Shown in pieces: positions 18,272 to 26,884 of a DNA stretch of 64,000 nucleotides. Below the pieces are notes generated by a model. It worked only from the letters and a program-made list of their open reading frames with translations, was not told where the DNA came from and did no database searches. How positions within the stretch are numbered: position 1 is the first letter of the stretch; each line of letters begins with the position of its first letter. This DNA comes from G963675935 sp963675935 (GTDB taxonomy: Bacteria; Planctomycetota; Planctomycetia; Pirellulales; Thermoguttaceae), in the NCBI GenBank assembly GCA_963675935.2, contig OY780964.2, forward strand, positions 124,001-188,000, written 5' to 3'. Position numbers and translations under genes: made by a program.

Positions 18272-20020
18272 ATGAAAAAACGCCTTGTCGTCGCCGTTCC
18301 GGCTTCTTTGGTATTGCTGGCGTTCTTTTCTACCGATTGGTCGGCTGACAGGCAAGTTTTCGCCGCATCGGCAGAAGGTCGTCTGCCGATTACGATTTCC
18401 AAGGCGACGACTTATATCACGGAGCCATTGCGGGCCGACGGTTGGCCGGACTATCCGGCCGCCCGGGATCGGCTGGCCGCCCAGGGTGTTGCGCCGGAGA
18501 ACAACGCCGTGGTCATGCTTATGCAAGCATTCGGCCCCGAGCTGATCGAAAAGAAGGATCGCGAGAAGTTTTTCAGGCAGTTGGGCGTCATGCCGCCTCC
18601 GGAAAATGGCGAGTGTTTCGTCGAATACGACAAGTTCCTTCAAGATCATGCGCCGGAGGCATTGAAGGAAACAGATAAAGAAGGACACTGGCGACGATCT
18701 CTCGCCTCGCGGCAGGAAAACCGAGCGAGCAGTCATCCGTGGTCGAAAAAAGAGTGCCCCTTGGTTGGCGAGTGGTTGGCGCGGAATGAAAAGCCGCTGA
18801 AACGAATTGTTGAGGCAAGCCGGTTGTCTTGCTATTACGCTCCTGCCGTGTCGGATTTCTATTTTCACATCTCCACCATAACAATCAAAATTGAAAAACC
18901 GACCAGCGAGAATCCATCCGTCACGGTGATTGGCGCTCCGCCGACCGATCCCTTGCCTGTTTCGGGCGCGCTGCGCACGGCCATTCGCGCTCTGCAAATG
19001 CGGGCCATGCTTCGGGTTCATGAAGGCGATATCGAACAAGCGTGGGCAGACATTCAAGCGTGTCACCGGCTCGGCAGGTGCCAAACAAAAGCGCCAACGC
19101 CCGACGAATATCTAACTGGCCACACCATCGACGCATGCGCCGACTGGAGCGACTGGGAGTTCGCCCATTTTGGCCGACTCACGCTGGAGCAGTCTCGGAA
19201 ATGCCGGGCCGACATCGCCAAACTCCCTCCTCTATTGCCAAACCCAGAAAATCTCCTCAACTCTGAACGACTTATCTACCTGAACGCCGTCTGTGCCGTG
19301 GCGCGCGGAGACGCGAGCTTTGGCGATACGTTCCCTTGCGGCAAGCCATACAAAACACTTCTGAAGGGCGGAATCAGCCGCGACCGGGTCGATTGGAATC
19401 GTGTGCTGATCCTGGGAAACGAGTGTTTTGATTCACTTCAAACGATCGCCCGCAAGTCGAATTGGTCGGAACGACATGTCGCTCTCGCCGCGTTGCAGCG
19501 GAAGATGGAGCAGGAAGCGGCTAGACTTGGCGACATCCAGGCCAAATCCTCGGCCAAGAACGCGGAAGCCGCCGGCGCGCCGCCGTCAATCGCCACGCAG
19601 AAGGCTTCGGTGGCTTCCCTGGGATCATATTTATTTAGTGGTTGGGGTGGGCACCCGAATGCATATCTCGATACCATGAATGCGAAGGCTGCCATAAAAA
19701 TTCAGGCGACCGAAGTTGCCTTGGCGCTCAGTGCGTATCGCACCGACCACGGAAAATACCCGAACGACTTGCTTGTACTGACGCCGAAGTATTTCGGGCG
19801 ATTGCCCAATGATCCCTATGGCAGCGGCACGTTTCGCTATCGCCGACTCGACGAAGGATACCTGCTCTACAGCGTGGGCGAAAACGGCGCTGACGATACG
19901 GGGCCACGTCCACTCCACTTTACCGTTCCTCCAGATCCGCCTGCTTGGTTAAAAAGCGACGACATCGGCATTCGGATGCCGGACTATAGCGACCAAGACG
20001 AACCCGACGAACAGGGCTGA
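18272..20020 (+). CDS. Exported protein with pseudopilin-like C-terminus (582 aa)
   Basis: The N-terminal basic-hydrophobic segment MKKRLVVAVPASLVLLAFF is a signal peptide or anchor. The central part is helical and unassigned. The last 100 residues (Y-R-T-D-H-G-K-Y-P, then P-N-D-P-Y-G-S-G, ending Y-S-V-G-E-N-G-A-D-D-T-G) match the C-terminal pattern of GspG-like major pseudopilins, a pattern often appended to planctomycete exported proteins. A TTG two codons earlier is possible, but the ATG at 18272 is preferred. It overlaps no neighbour and precedes an EI24 gene by 3 bp, so the two are probably co-transcribed. Confidence 0.6.
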   Translation: MKKRLVVAVPASLVLLAFFSTDWSADRQVFAASAEGRLPITISKATTYITEPLRADGWPDYPAARDRLAAQGVAPENNAVVMLMQAFGPELIEKKDREKFFRQLGVMPPPENGECFVEYDKFLQDHAPEALKETDKEGHWRRSLASRQENRASSHPWSKKECPLVGEWLARNEKPLKRIVEASRLSCYYAPAVSDFYFHISTITIKIEKPTSENPSVTVIGAPPTDPLPVSGALRTAIRALQMRAMLRVHEGDIEQAWADIQACHRLGRCQTKAPTPDEYLTGHTIDACADWSDWEFAHFGRLTLEQSRKCRADIAKLPPLLPNPENLLNSERLIYLNAVCAVARGDASFGDTFPCGKPYKTLLKGGISRDRVDWNRVLILGNECFDSLQTIARKSNWSERHVALAALQRKMEQEAARLGDIQAKSSAKNAEAAGAPPSIATQKASVASLGSYLFSGWGGHPNAYLDTMNAKAAIKIQATEVALALSAYRTDHGKYPNDLLVLTPKYFGRLPNDPYGSGTFRYRRLDEGYLLYSVGENGADDTGPRPLHFTVPPDPPAWLKSDDIGIRMPDYSDQDEPDEQG

Positions 20021-20023
20021 AGC

Positions 20024-20866
20024 ATGGCCGACCCCGCGGGACGCTTCCAACAACTTCGCCCCCTCTCAGCCGGGCGCGATTTCCACGAGGGCTTCGCCGC
20101 CCCGTGGCGCGGCCTTCGTTTCATGTCGCAACACCCCGGCCTCTGGCGCTACGGCGTTCTGCCCGTCCTGTTGAATTTGCTCATCACCGGCCTCTTGCTC
20201 GTGGGCCTGATCGCCGCCGGCGTTTATGGCTTCGCGGCCGTTCACCAGCGGCTCGCCGAGGGCTGGTGGCGACTGCCTCTCGAAGTGCTGGCCGGCGCGG
20301 CGCTCGCCGTCGTGCTGCTGGGCATGACCTTCGTCGCGTGGATCGCGTTGCAAAGCGCTTTGTGCGCGTTTTTCTACGACCTGCTCGCCCGGCGCGTGGA
20401 ATTGCAGCTCGGCGTGAAGCCGGGCGAACTGTGCGACGTGCCGCTTTGGCCGCAAGCAGTCGATTCGCTCCGCGACGTGGCCGGGCTGTTGGTCGTCAAC
20501 GTCGCGTGTCTCGTCGTGCAGTTCGTTCCCGTTGTGGGCACGGTGCTGGGGCTGTGCGGAAGCTGTTATTTCACCGCCAGGGCGCTGGGGCTTGAATATC
20601 TCGACTATCCGCTCGCATTGCGCGGCCAACGGCGCGCGGAGCGGCGGCTTTTCGGACGCCGGCATCGCTGGCACACGCTCGGCCTCGGCGCGGCCGTGGC
20701 GCTGGTGGCGTTCGTGCCTATCGTCAACGCGGTTTTTTTGACGACGGCCGTCAGCGGCGCCGTGTTGCTGCATCGGCGGATTGCGGGAAATTCGCCGATC
20801 GGCCTTGGAAATGCCAACAAGACACAAAAAGGGGATAAGTTCAATTATCGCGACGGAGAACAATGA
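20024..20866 (+). CDS. EI24/CysZ-like membrane protein (280 aa)
   Basis: The family signature starts with FHEGFAAPWRGLRFMSQHPGLW, followed by four to five helices (about residues 45-75, 88-118, 163-195, 220-250) as in EI24-domain proteins, which include CysZ sulfate permeases. The role here is unknown; no cysteine genes are nearby. Its last about 14 codons run into a palindromic element (20825-20889) and are therefore probably not conserved; the native stop was likely displaced by that insertion. Confidence 0.75.
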   Translation: MADPAGRFQQLRPLSAGRDFHEGFAAPWRGLRFMSQHPGLWRYGVLPVLLNLLITGLLLVGLIAAGVYGFAAVHQRLAEGWWRLPLEVLAGAALAVVLLGMTFVAWIALQSALCAFFYDLLARRVELQLGVKPGELCDVPLWPQAVDSLRDVAGLLVVNVACLVVQFVPVVGTVLGLCGSCYFTARALGLEYLDYPLALRGQRRAERRLFGRRHRWHTLGLGAAVALVAFVPIVNAVFLTTAVSGAVLLHRRIAGNSPIGLGNANKTQKGDKFNYRDGEQ

Positions 20867-20889
20867 ATAATTGGACTTATCCCCTTTTT
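20825..20889. repeat. Palindromic element AAAAAGGGGATAAGT
   Basis: Arms AAAAAGGGGATAAGTTCAAT and ATTGGACTTATCCCCTTTTT enclose a short loop. The element overlaps the 3' end of the EI24 gene and lies between two convergent genes, where the A/T-flanked GC hairpin could act as a bidirectional terminator. Confidence 0.75.
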
Positions 20890-20914
20890 CTCCTTCGGTT
20901 GGCCGGCGCAACCT

Positions 20915-21940
20915 CTACCGCGCGCCCTCCAGCTTTCCGAACACCATCCGGCCCGCGCTGGTCTGCAACACGCTCGTCACCGCCACCGGAACCGTCTGAT
21001 TGATGTGGTCGCGGCCCGACTCGATGACGACCATTGTGCCGTCCTCCAAGTAGCCGATGCCCTGCCCAGGCTCCTCGCCGCCCTTGACGATGCGGACCTC
21101 GATCCGTTCGCCCGGCAAAAAGACCGGCTTCAGCGAATTCGCCAAATCGTTCAGATTGATGACCGTGACGCCCTGAAGCCGGGCGACCTTGTTCAGGTTG
21201 TAGTCGTTCGTCAACAGCTTGCCCTGAAGATGTTTGGCCAGGATCACGAGCTTCAGATCGACCGGCTGGCCGGCGAACTCGGGCAGGTCGCGGTCGTAGA
21301 GGACCAACTCGATGTCGGGATTCGTCCGCAGGCGGTTCAAGATGTCCAGCCCGCGACGCCCGCGACCGCGACGCAGACGGTCGGAACTGTCGGCAATCGC
21401 TTGCAATTCGCCGATCACGAACTTGGGCATAATCAGTTGTCCGTCGAGGACGTGCGTTTCGACCACGTCGGCGATTCGGCCGTCGATTACGACGCTGGTG
21501 TCGAGGATGCAGGGCCGCAGCCCCTTTACTTCCTTGGCGAATTCGACGTAGGGGATGATGAAGCGGAAATCGTTCCGCGTTTGCAACAGTAGGCTGATGC
21601 AGAGGTAGCAGAGTACCGCGCCGGTCACCAATTGGATGGGATTGCGAAATTTTTCCAACGGACCCGAGGGGTCGGTCAGCGGGATCATCGCCAGCCCGAG
21701 GATGTAGGTCATGAACAGGCCGACCAACATGCCAAAGTAGACGGCCGTGATGGCGTCGAGGCGTTTGCGGCGGACCGACATATCGGCGGCGATCGTGCCG
21801 ATGGCGATCAGCACAATGCCGATGAACACCCCCCATGCAATGGCCGCGGAATCTTCCGGCATCAGCTTGCTTTGGACAACCGAGACGCCGAGGCCGGCGG
21901 CCACCAACACGAATAGGCAACGCAGGATAATTAGGCCCAT
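20915..21940 (-). CDS. PIN-TRAM membrane protein, YacL family (341 aa)
   Basis: Four membrane helices in residues 1-120, then a PIN nuclease domain (about 145-260) with the acidic residues of the active site in C-I-L-D-T-S-V-V-I-D-G-R and T-N-D-Y-N-L-N, and a C-terminal TRAM domain (about 270-335, with G-Q-G-I-G-Y-L-E-D-G-T-M-V-V-I-E). This is the standard YacL-type architecture: a membrane-bound putative RNase. The gene is convergent with the EI24 gene. Confidence 0.9.
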   Translation of the reverse strand: MGLIILRCLFVLVAAGLGVSVVQSKLMPEDSAAIAWGVFIGIVLIAIGTIAADMSVRRKRLDAITAVYFGMLVGLFMTYILGLAMIPLTDPSGPLEKFRNPIQLVTGAVLCYLCISLLLQTRNDFRFIIPYVEFAKEVKGLRPCILDTSVVIDGRIADVVETHVLDGQLIMPKFVIGELQAIADSSDRLRRGRGRRGLDILNRLRTNPDIELVLYDRDLPEFAGQPVDLKLVILAKHLQGKLLTNDYNLNKVARLQGVTVINLNDLANSLKPVFLPGERIEVRIVKGGEEPGQGIGYLEDGTMVVIESGRDHINQTVPVAVTSVLQTSAGRMVFGKLEGAR

Positions 21941-22062
21941 GAGATGTATACGGGGATAGAGATAGAGGATAGGGTAAGCGACAGACAGGGGATTATGAAT
22001 CAGATCGTGAATCTACGATATATTATTGCCTTGGATGAACGTCTTCGCCAACGGTCCCCCTA

Positions 22063-22233
22063 TTGTAGGAGTCGAAAAAGAAAACAGGAAGCACCCCCCA
22101 GGGCCGATCAGTCTTTTTACTGTAGGAGTCGCCTCCCGTCGCCGATTGCGTGAGATTACGCCACAAATCGGCGACAGGAGTCGCCTCCTACAGCCGTTTT
22201 GAGGAAAACTGATCGGCTCAGGAAGCACCCCCC
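22063..22233. repeat. Nested palindromic element with direct-repeat flanks
   Basis: A central hairpin (22119-22192, arms CTGTAGGAGTCGCCTCC and complement) is nested in a second inverted pair (GCCGATCAGTC/GACTGATCGGC type, near 22102 and 22207), itself flanked by direct copies of CAGGAAGCACCCCCC. This fills the intergenic space before the phosphohexomutase gene; apart from it I see nothing between 21941 and 22271. Confidence 0.7.
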
Positions 22234-22271
22234 CCTTTTTTGATTCCACACGACTAGCCACAATTGCAGTT

Positions 22272-24086
22272 ATGAACACAAACGCCCAAGCACTGGCCCA
22301 GTTGGAAGCCGCGACGGTTGCCGGTCATCTTTCGGCAGCGGCAGCTAAAAACATTCGCATATGGTTGACGGAGCCATTCCTCCAGGAGTATGCCCCCCAG
22401 GTGGCCGAGCACCTGGCATCTGGCCGGTGGAGCGAACTGGAGGAGGCGTTTTGGACCACCATTCCCTTCGGCACGGGCGGGCGCCGCGGCCGGATGTATC
22501 CGATCGGCTGCAACGCCATCAACGATCGCACCATCGGCGAAAGCGCCCAGGGACTGGCCGATTACGTGAAACGATGCGCGGGCCATGAACCCCACAAGAA
22601 AACTTTCTCGTGTGCGATTGCCTATGATACGCGGCATCGCTCGCGGGAGTTCGCCGAGCTTTGCAGCGAAATCATGGTCGCGGCCGGATTCACCGTCTAT
22701 TTTCTCGACGGTTTTCGCAGCACGCCGGAGCTTTCGTTCACCGTGCGCCATCAACGCTGCGACTGCGGCATCATGATCACGGCCAGCCACAACCCGCCGA
22801 GCGACAACGCCGTGAAGGTTTATGGGCCAAGCGGCGGTCAATTCGTCCCTCCGCACGATGCCGCCTCGATCGAGGCCATGCAGAGCGTCACGGCGATCCA
22901 TCGTGTGCCGTTCGCCGAAGCCCTGGCCGACGGCCGCGTGGTCTATTGTCAGGAAGAGGTCGATGCCGCGTTCATTCGCGCGGTGTTGGCCCAGAGCGTC
23001 GCCGGCCCGCGCAATCTGAGCATCCTCTATTCGCCGCTGCATGGCGTGGGCGCGTCGGCCGTGGTTCCGGTGTTGCGCGAGGCGGGATTCCGCGAAGTCG
23101 AAATTTTCGGGCCGCACGCCGCGCCCGACGGCGACTTCCCGAACGTGCCCAAACACGTCTCCAATCCCGAAAACCCAGCGGTGTTCAACTCGATGATCGA
23201 ATACGCCCGGCAGTCCGGCGCGGAATTGATTTTAGCCACCGATCCCGATTGCGACCGATTGGGTTGTGCGATTCGACGGTCGCTCGATTCCAACTCGCCG
23301 TGGACCACGCTCACGGGCAATCAGCTCGGATCGCTGGTGGCTGATTTTCTCTTGGCGAACCGTCAAGCGGCCGGCACGCTTACGCCCGAGAATTACGTGG
23401 TGAAAACGCTCGTGACCACGGAGTTGATTCGCCGCGTGGCCGACCATTACGGCGTTCGGACGTTCGGCGACCTGCACGTGGGTTTCAAGTGGATTGGCGC
23501 CGAGATGGACGCTCGCGGACCGAAGCAATTTATTTTTGGCGCGGAGGAGTCGTATGGATTTTTGGTGGGCGATCACGTGCGCGACAAAGACGCGGCCGTG
23601 GCCTCGCTGGTGACGGCCGAGATGGCTGCCCGGCTCAAATCGCAGGGCAAAACGCTTTATCAGCGGCTTGACGAATTGTTCCGCGAGTATGGTTGTTTTA
23701 CCGAAGGGCAAATCAACATTCAGATGCCCGGCGAAAAGGGCATGGACGACATGCGTGCGTTGATGGCGCGTCTTCGCACGGCTCCGCCCGCCGCGCTCGA
23801 CGGTCTGCGGGTAGCCGGCGTCCGCGACTATCTTGCCGGCGAAAAAAAGGTGTCAGGAACCATTATTCCGCTCGACGCCTCGAAGGGCGATCTGGTCATT
23901 CTCGATCTCGAAGCGGAAGGGAACTATCTGGCCGTTCGGCCGTCGGGCACGGAGCCGAAGGTGAAGATTTATCTCTTCGCCCACGATTCGCCGGCGGCGT
24001 CGGCCGATCTTGAAGCGACGAAGTCGGCTCAAGCCGCGCGGCTGAAACGGCTGGGCGACGATTTTCGCGTCTATGCGGGCGTGTGA
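22272..24086 (+). CDS. Phosphoglucomutase/phosphomannomutase (604 aa)
   Basis: A full alpha-D-phosphohexomutase: the phosphoserine loop T-A-S-H-N-P-P-S-D-N (about residue 176), the Mg2+ loop D-P-D-C-D-R-L-G, the sugar-binding loop G-A-E-E-S-Y-G-F-L-V-G and the phosphate loop R-P-S-G-T-E-P-K. The E-E-S-Y-G-F loop and about 600-residue length fit the PgcA/PGM2-like branch, which interconverts glucose-1-phosphate and glucose-6-phosphate and sometimes acts on pentose or mannose phosphates. It is alone in its transcription unit, and a palindromic repeat follows. Confidence 0.92.
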   Translation: MNTNAQALAQLEAATVAGHLSAAAAKNIRIWLTEPFLQEYAPQVAEHLASGRWSELEEAFWTTIPFGTGGRRGRMYPIGCNAINDRTIGESAQGLADYVKRCAGHEPHKKTFSCAIAYDTRHRSREFAELCSEIMVAAGFTVYFLDGFRSTPELSFTVRHQRCDCGIMITASHNPPSDNAVKVYGPSGGQFVPPHDAASIEAMQSVTAIHRVPFAEALADGRVVYCQEEVDAAFIRAVLAQSVAGPRNLSILYSPLHGVGASAVVPVLREAGFREVEIFGPHAAPDGDFPNVPKHVSNPENPAVFNSMIEYARQSGAELILATDPDCDRLGCAIRRSLDSNSPWTTLTGNQLGSLVADFLLANRQAAGTLTPENYVVKTLVTTELIRRVADHYGVRTFGDLHVGFKWIGAEMDARGPKQFIFGAEESYGFLVGDHVRDKDAAVASLVTAEMAARLKSQGKTLYQRLDELFREYGCFTEGQINIQMPGEKGMDDMRALMARLRTAPPAALDGLRVAGVRDYLAGEKKVSGTIIPLDASKGDLVILDLEAEGNYLAVRPSGTEPKVKIYLFAHDSPAASADLEATKSAQAARLKRLGDDFRVYAGV

Positions 24087-24101
24087 TGAATGATGCCCTC
24101 T

Positions 24102-24241
24102 TGTTCCCACGCTCCGCGTGGGAACACGCCAGTCACGACGCTCCGCGTCGAAGGGGCTGATCAAGAAAGTTGAAGCATGTCGTGACGTCTGGGACGCGGA
24201 GCGTCCCGACAGTGCGTTCCCACGCGGAGCGTGGGAACGAG
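24102..24241. repeat. Composite palindromic repeat, copy 2
   Basis: Same family as 8802-8937: outer arms GTTCCCACGCTCCGCGTGGG and complement, inner GACGCTCCGCGTC and GGGACGCGGAGCGTCCC, with an unrelated loop. Confidence 0.8.
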
Positions 24242-24263
24242 ATGCATGACGCACAAACGAAAA

Positions 24264-24288
24264 GGGGCGGCAGTTCAACTGCCGCCCC
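24264..24288 (-). terminator. Intrinsic terminator after hdeD-like gene
   Basis: On the minus strand a perfect GGGGCGGCAGTT/AACTGCCGCCCC stem is followed by TTTTCGTT, 37 bp after the stop codon of the HdeD-like gene. Confidence 0.75.
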
Positions 24289-24324
24289 AACTTTTGTTCA
24301 TTGATTTCCAACGATCGCGGATCG

Positions 24325-24930
24325 TCAGGCCGCGGTCTTCTCGGGAATGCTGCGGACGGCCAGCGACAACATGATCCAGGTCCAGCCGTTGAACAACATT
24401 TCCAGACCGATCAGCAGGCCGAGAATCCAGACCGCTTCGTAATCGTGGAAGTGGCGATAGATAATCATGCCAAGCAGCAAGGTCACGATGCCGTTCAAGA
24501 GCGCCCAACCCCAATTGGGGAACTTGATCATCAACGCCGCGAGGATTCGATACGCTCCGACGACGATGAAATATCCCACCACGAACAGGATTAGAACTTT
24601 CGTGGCTTTCACGGGCGTGTCGAAAATGGTGAAGGCTGCCACGATGTACAGAACGCCCACGAGCAGTTGAACCAACATGCCGCTCCATTTTCCAGCCCAA
24701 AACGACATGACGATGGTGGCGACGCCGCCGACCATCAGCGCCACGCCCAGGACGATCAGCGCGGCGACGAAGGTCAACGCCGGCACGATGATCGCCACGG
24801 TGCCGCAGAGGGCCAGCAAAACGCCGTACAGCAAAAGCCACCACCAATCGGATCGGAGATGTTGAAACTCGCGTTGGAGCCGCTCGGCGCCCACGCACTC
24901 GCAAACACATTTCCTGTTCTCGTCGCTCAT
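24325..24930 (-). CDS. HdeD/DUF308-family membrane protein (201 aa)
   Basis: Six hydrophobic helices in three pairs, the DUF308 repeat arrangement of HdeD proteins (e.g. VALMVGGVATIVMSFWAGKW, then a second and third unit). HdeD is linked to acid resistance in E. coli; in other phyla its role is not established. The start MSDENRKCVC was chosen for the AGGAAG ribosome site eight bases upstream; a longer in-frame start lacks one. The N-terminal C-V-C-E-C is unusual for the family and might be metal-binding or a redox pair. Confidence 0.8.
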   Translation of the reverse strand: MSDENRKCVCECVGAERLQREFQHLRSDWWWLLLYGVLLALCGTVAIIVPALTFVAALIVLGVALMVGGVATIVMSFWAGKWSGMLVQLLVGVLYIVAAFTIFDTPVKATKVLILFVVGYFIVVGAYRILAALMIKFPNWGWALLNGIVTLLLGMIIYRHFHDYEAVWILGLLIGLEMLFNGWTWIMLSLAVRSIPEKTAA

Positions 24931-25238
24931 GGGATTCTTCCTTTTTCTGAATGATCGGAATACGGGAATCGGCGATGGGTCGCCCACCGACCCCGCCGTT
25001 TAAGGATAGGTTGAAAAAACGCCACGGCGGCAAACGAGCCTTGGCGAAAATGGTGATTCGCGGAAGCGTTTTTTACGCCGGTCGGTTGGACGGAAGTCGC
25101 GGAATTGCGGATTGCAACGGTTTTGCCAACGGCGAGACGCCCGCGAAGAGTCCGTCCGCCTTTCGTTGCGTTGATATGCTAGGAATTGCAGCATAGCAAG
25201 TACAAAATTGCCCGTTGGCCGAAGGGCTTATGATAGGA

Positions 25239-25285
25239 AGGACCCCTGCCGGTTTATCCGGCAGGTGAATCAGTTTGGATGGCTA
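25239..25285. repeat. Direct repeat flanking the IS630 element, left
   Basis: A hairpin CCTGCCGG...CCGGCAGG followed by TGAATCAGTTT and ending GGCTA. A near-identical unit is found on the other side of the IS at 26533-26579. The 250 bp before it (24988-25238) holds nothing I recognise. Confidence 0.7.
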
Positions 25286-25363
25286 GTGCTCCGTCCAAGC
25301 TAAATATTGGGGTTGCCAAGGATGGCGTTTTCGAGGAACCTCCACCATCTCAAGGAGGTTCCT

Positions 25364-25807
25364 ATGAACAAGAAGTATATTGTGCGGCTCACGGATGAGG
25401 AAAGGGCGATCTGCGAAGCAACCGTCAAGAACGAGAAAGGCAAGTCAGAGAAACTGCGGCGGGCGATGATCCTGCTGAAGGCGGACGCCGATGGTCCGGG
25501 GTGGAACGACGAGAAAATCAGCGAAGCCGTCGGCTGCCGGACGCGGACCGTGGAGAATGTGCGGCAAGAATTCGTCGTGGAAGGGTTCGAGGCGGCCCTG
25601 GTTCGCAAGAAGCGGGCAACGCCGCCCACGCCCAAGCTTTTGGATGGGGCAGGCGAGGCGAAGCTGATCGCGCTACGGTTGGGGAAGCCGCCTGCGGGGT
25701 ACGGACATTGGACGCTGCGGCTGCTGGCCGATCAATTGGTCGAGTTGGAAGTCGTGGATTCCATCAGCCCTGAAACCGTCCGGCAGACGCTTAAAAAAAC
25801 GGGATGA
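25364..25807 (+). CDS. IS630 transposase orfA (HTH part, 147 aa)
   Basis: Begins MNKKYIVRLTDEERAICEA after a perfect AAGGAGG ribosome site. Residues 20-110 form the two helix-turn-helix units typical of IS630 (D-E-K-I-S-E-A-V-G-C-R-T-R-T-V-E-N-V, later winged helix). It ends in a run of seven A's followed by ACGGGATGA; the orfB start ATG overlaps the orfA stop (ATGA). Slippage on the A7 run would fuse the two into a full transposase. Confidence 0.9.
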   Translation: MNKKYIVRLTDEERAICEATVKNEKGKSEKLRRAMILLKADADGPGWNDEKISEAVGCRTRTVENVRQEFVVEGFEAALVRKKRATPPTPKLLDGAGEAKLIALRLGKPPAGYGHWTLRLLADQLVELEVVDSISPETVRQTLKKTG

Positions 25808-26493
25808 CGAAGCGGAAGATCGAATACTGGGTGATCCCTCCCGACGCCGACGGTGAGTTCGTCGCTCACATGGAGGAGGTGCTGGAGACCTACGAAAAAG
25901 CCTACGATCCTGACTCTCCGGTCGTGTGCATGGACGAGCAACCGGTGCAACTCGTGGGTGAGACCCGCGTTGCGATTCCGGCGACGAAGGAGCACCCCGA
26001 GCGCGTCGACTATGAATACGAACGCAAGGGGACAGCAAGCATCTTCATGTTCGCGGAACCGCTCTCCGGCTTCCGGCAAGCAACGGCCCGGCCGCGCCGC
26101 ACCAAGGTCGATTGGGCTTATGAAGTCGCCGACCTACTCGATAGCCGCTACGCGGACACGCCGCGGATCACGCTGGTCTGCGACAACTTGAACACGCACA
26201 CGAAGGGGGCGTTCTACGAAGCGTTCCCGCCCGACCAAGCCCGCGAGTATGTGCGACGAATCAACTTTGTGTACACCCCCAAGCACGGCAGTTGGCTGAA
26301 CGTGGCGGAATGCGAACTGAGCTGCCTGACCAGCCAGTGCCTGTCCGACCGCAGGATCGGCGAGATTGCGATCCTCCAATCCGAAATTGCCGCCTGGGCG
26401 ACCCGCACCAACGCCAAGCAACGTGCCGTCGACTGGCAATTCACCATTGAGAAAGCCTGCGTCAAATTGAAGCGGCTCTACCCGAAAACTTAG
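25804..26493 (+). CDS. IS630 transposase orfB (DDE part, 229 aa)
   Basis: The DDE catalytic domain: first Asp in V-C-M-D-E-Q-P, second in L-V-C-D-N-L-N-T-H, and Glu in H-G-S-W-L-N-V-A-E-C-E-L-S, all typical of IS630. No internal disruption, so the element may still be mobile if frameshifting or reinitiation works. Confidence 0.92.
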   Translation: MTKRKIEYWVIPPDADGEFVAHMEEVLETYEKAYDPDSPVVCMDEQPVQLVGETRVAIPATKEHPERVDYEYERKGTASIFMFAEPLSGFRQATARPRRTKVDWAYEVADLLDSRYADTPRITLVCDNLNTHTKGAFYEAFPPDQAREYVRRINFVYTPKHGSWLNVAECELSCLTSQCLSDRRIGEIAILQSEIAAWATRTNAKQRAVDWQFTIEKACVKLKRLYPKT

Positions 26494-26532
26494 TCTGGAC
26501 GGAGCACTAGGAGGCCGGCCCGCCCCCACAAC

Positions 26533-26579
26533 AAGACCCCTGCCGGTTCACCCGGCAGGTGAATCAGTTTGCGAGGCTA
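26533..26579. repeat. Direct repeat flanking the IS630 element, right
   Basis: Near-identical to 25239-25285 (CCTGCCGGTTCACCCGGCAGG plus TGAATCAGTTT). Confidence 0.7.
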
Positions 26580-26597
26580 GGCGTGGGGACTGTCCTG

Positions 26598-26712
26598 TAG
26601 CCGCCCAAACTTCTTCACCCGTGGGATAAACCCACGGGGGTCGGAAAAGAACGTTGAGGCAGGCCGGTAGCTGCCCAAACTTCTTCACCCGTGGGATAAA
26701 CCCACGGGGGTC
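26598..26712. repeat. Two tandem hairpin units ACCCGTGGG
   Basis: Two 45-bp units 70 bp apart, each AGC(C/T)GCCCAAACTTCTTC followed by the palindrome ACCCGTGGGATAAACCCACGGG. Together with the preceding repeat this accounts for most of the gap before pntAA. Confidence 0.75.
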
Positions 26713-26884
26713 TGCGAAAGGCGGACGATCTCCAAACACCCCTGGCAACTCGCAATTCACGAATACAAAGTGCGGAATGCACCCACATGCCCCTCTGTGG
26801 GGCCGTGCGGCTTTACGAAGCCGAACATTTCCACTAGAATCGTCCGTTTTGCCATTTCCTGGTTGTCCTGGGGGTTGACCGACC

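Larger units (their letters stand above)
25286..26507 (+). mobile_element. Complete IS630-family element
   Basis: Terminal inverted repeats GTGCTCCGTCCA at both ends, each flanked by the dinucleotide TA, the usual IS630/Tc1-mariner target duplication. It carries two overlapping ORFs for one transposase. Confidence 0.9.

Noticed and set aside
26598..26712. Possible CRISPR (two evenly spaced palindromic repeats)
   Set aside because: Only two units, no cas genes nearby, and units of 45 bp with hairpins resemble the other intergenic repeats of this genome.
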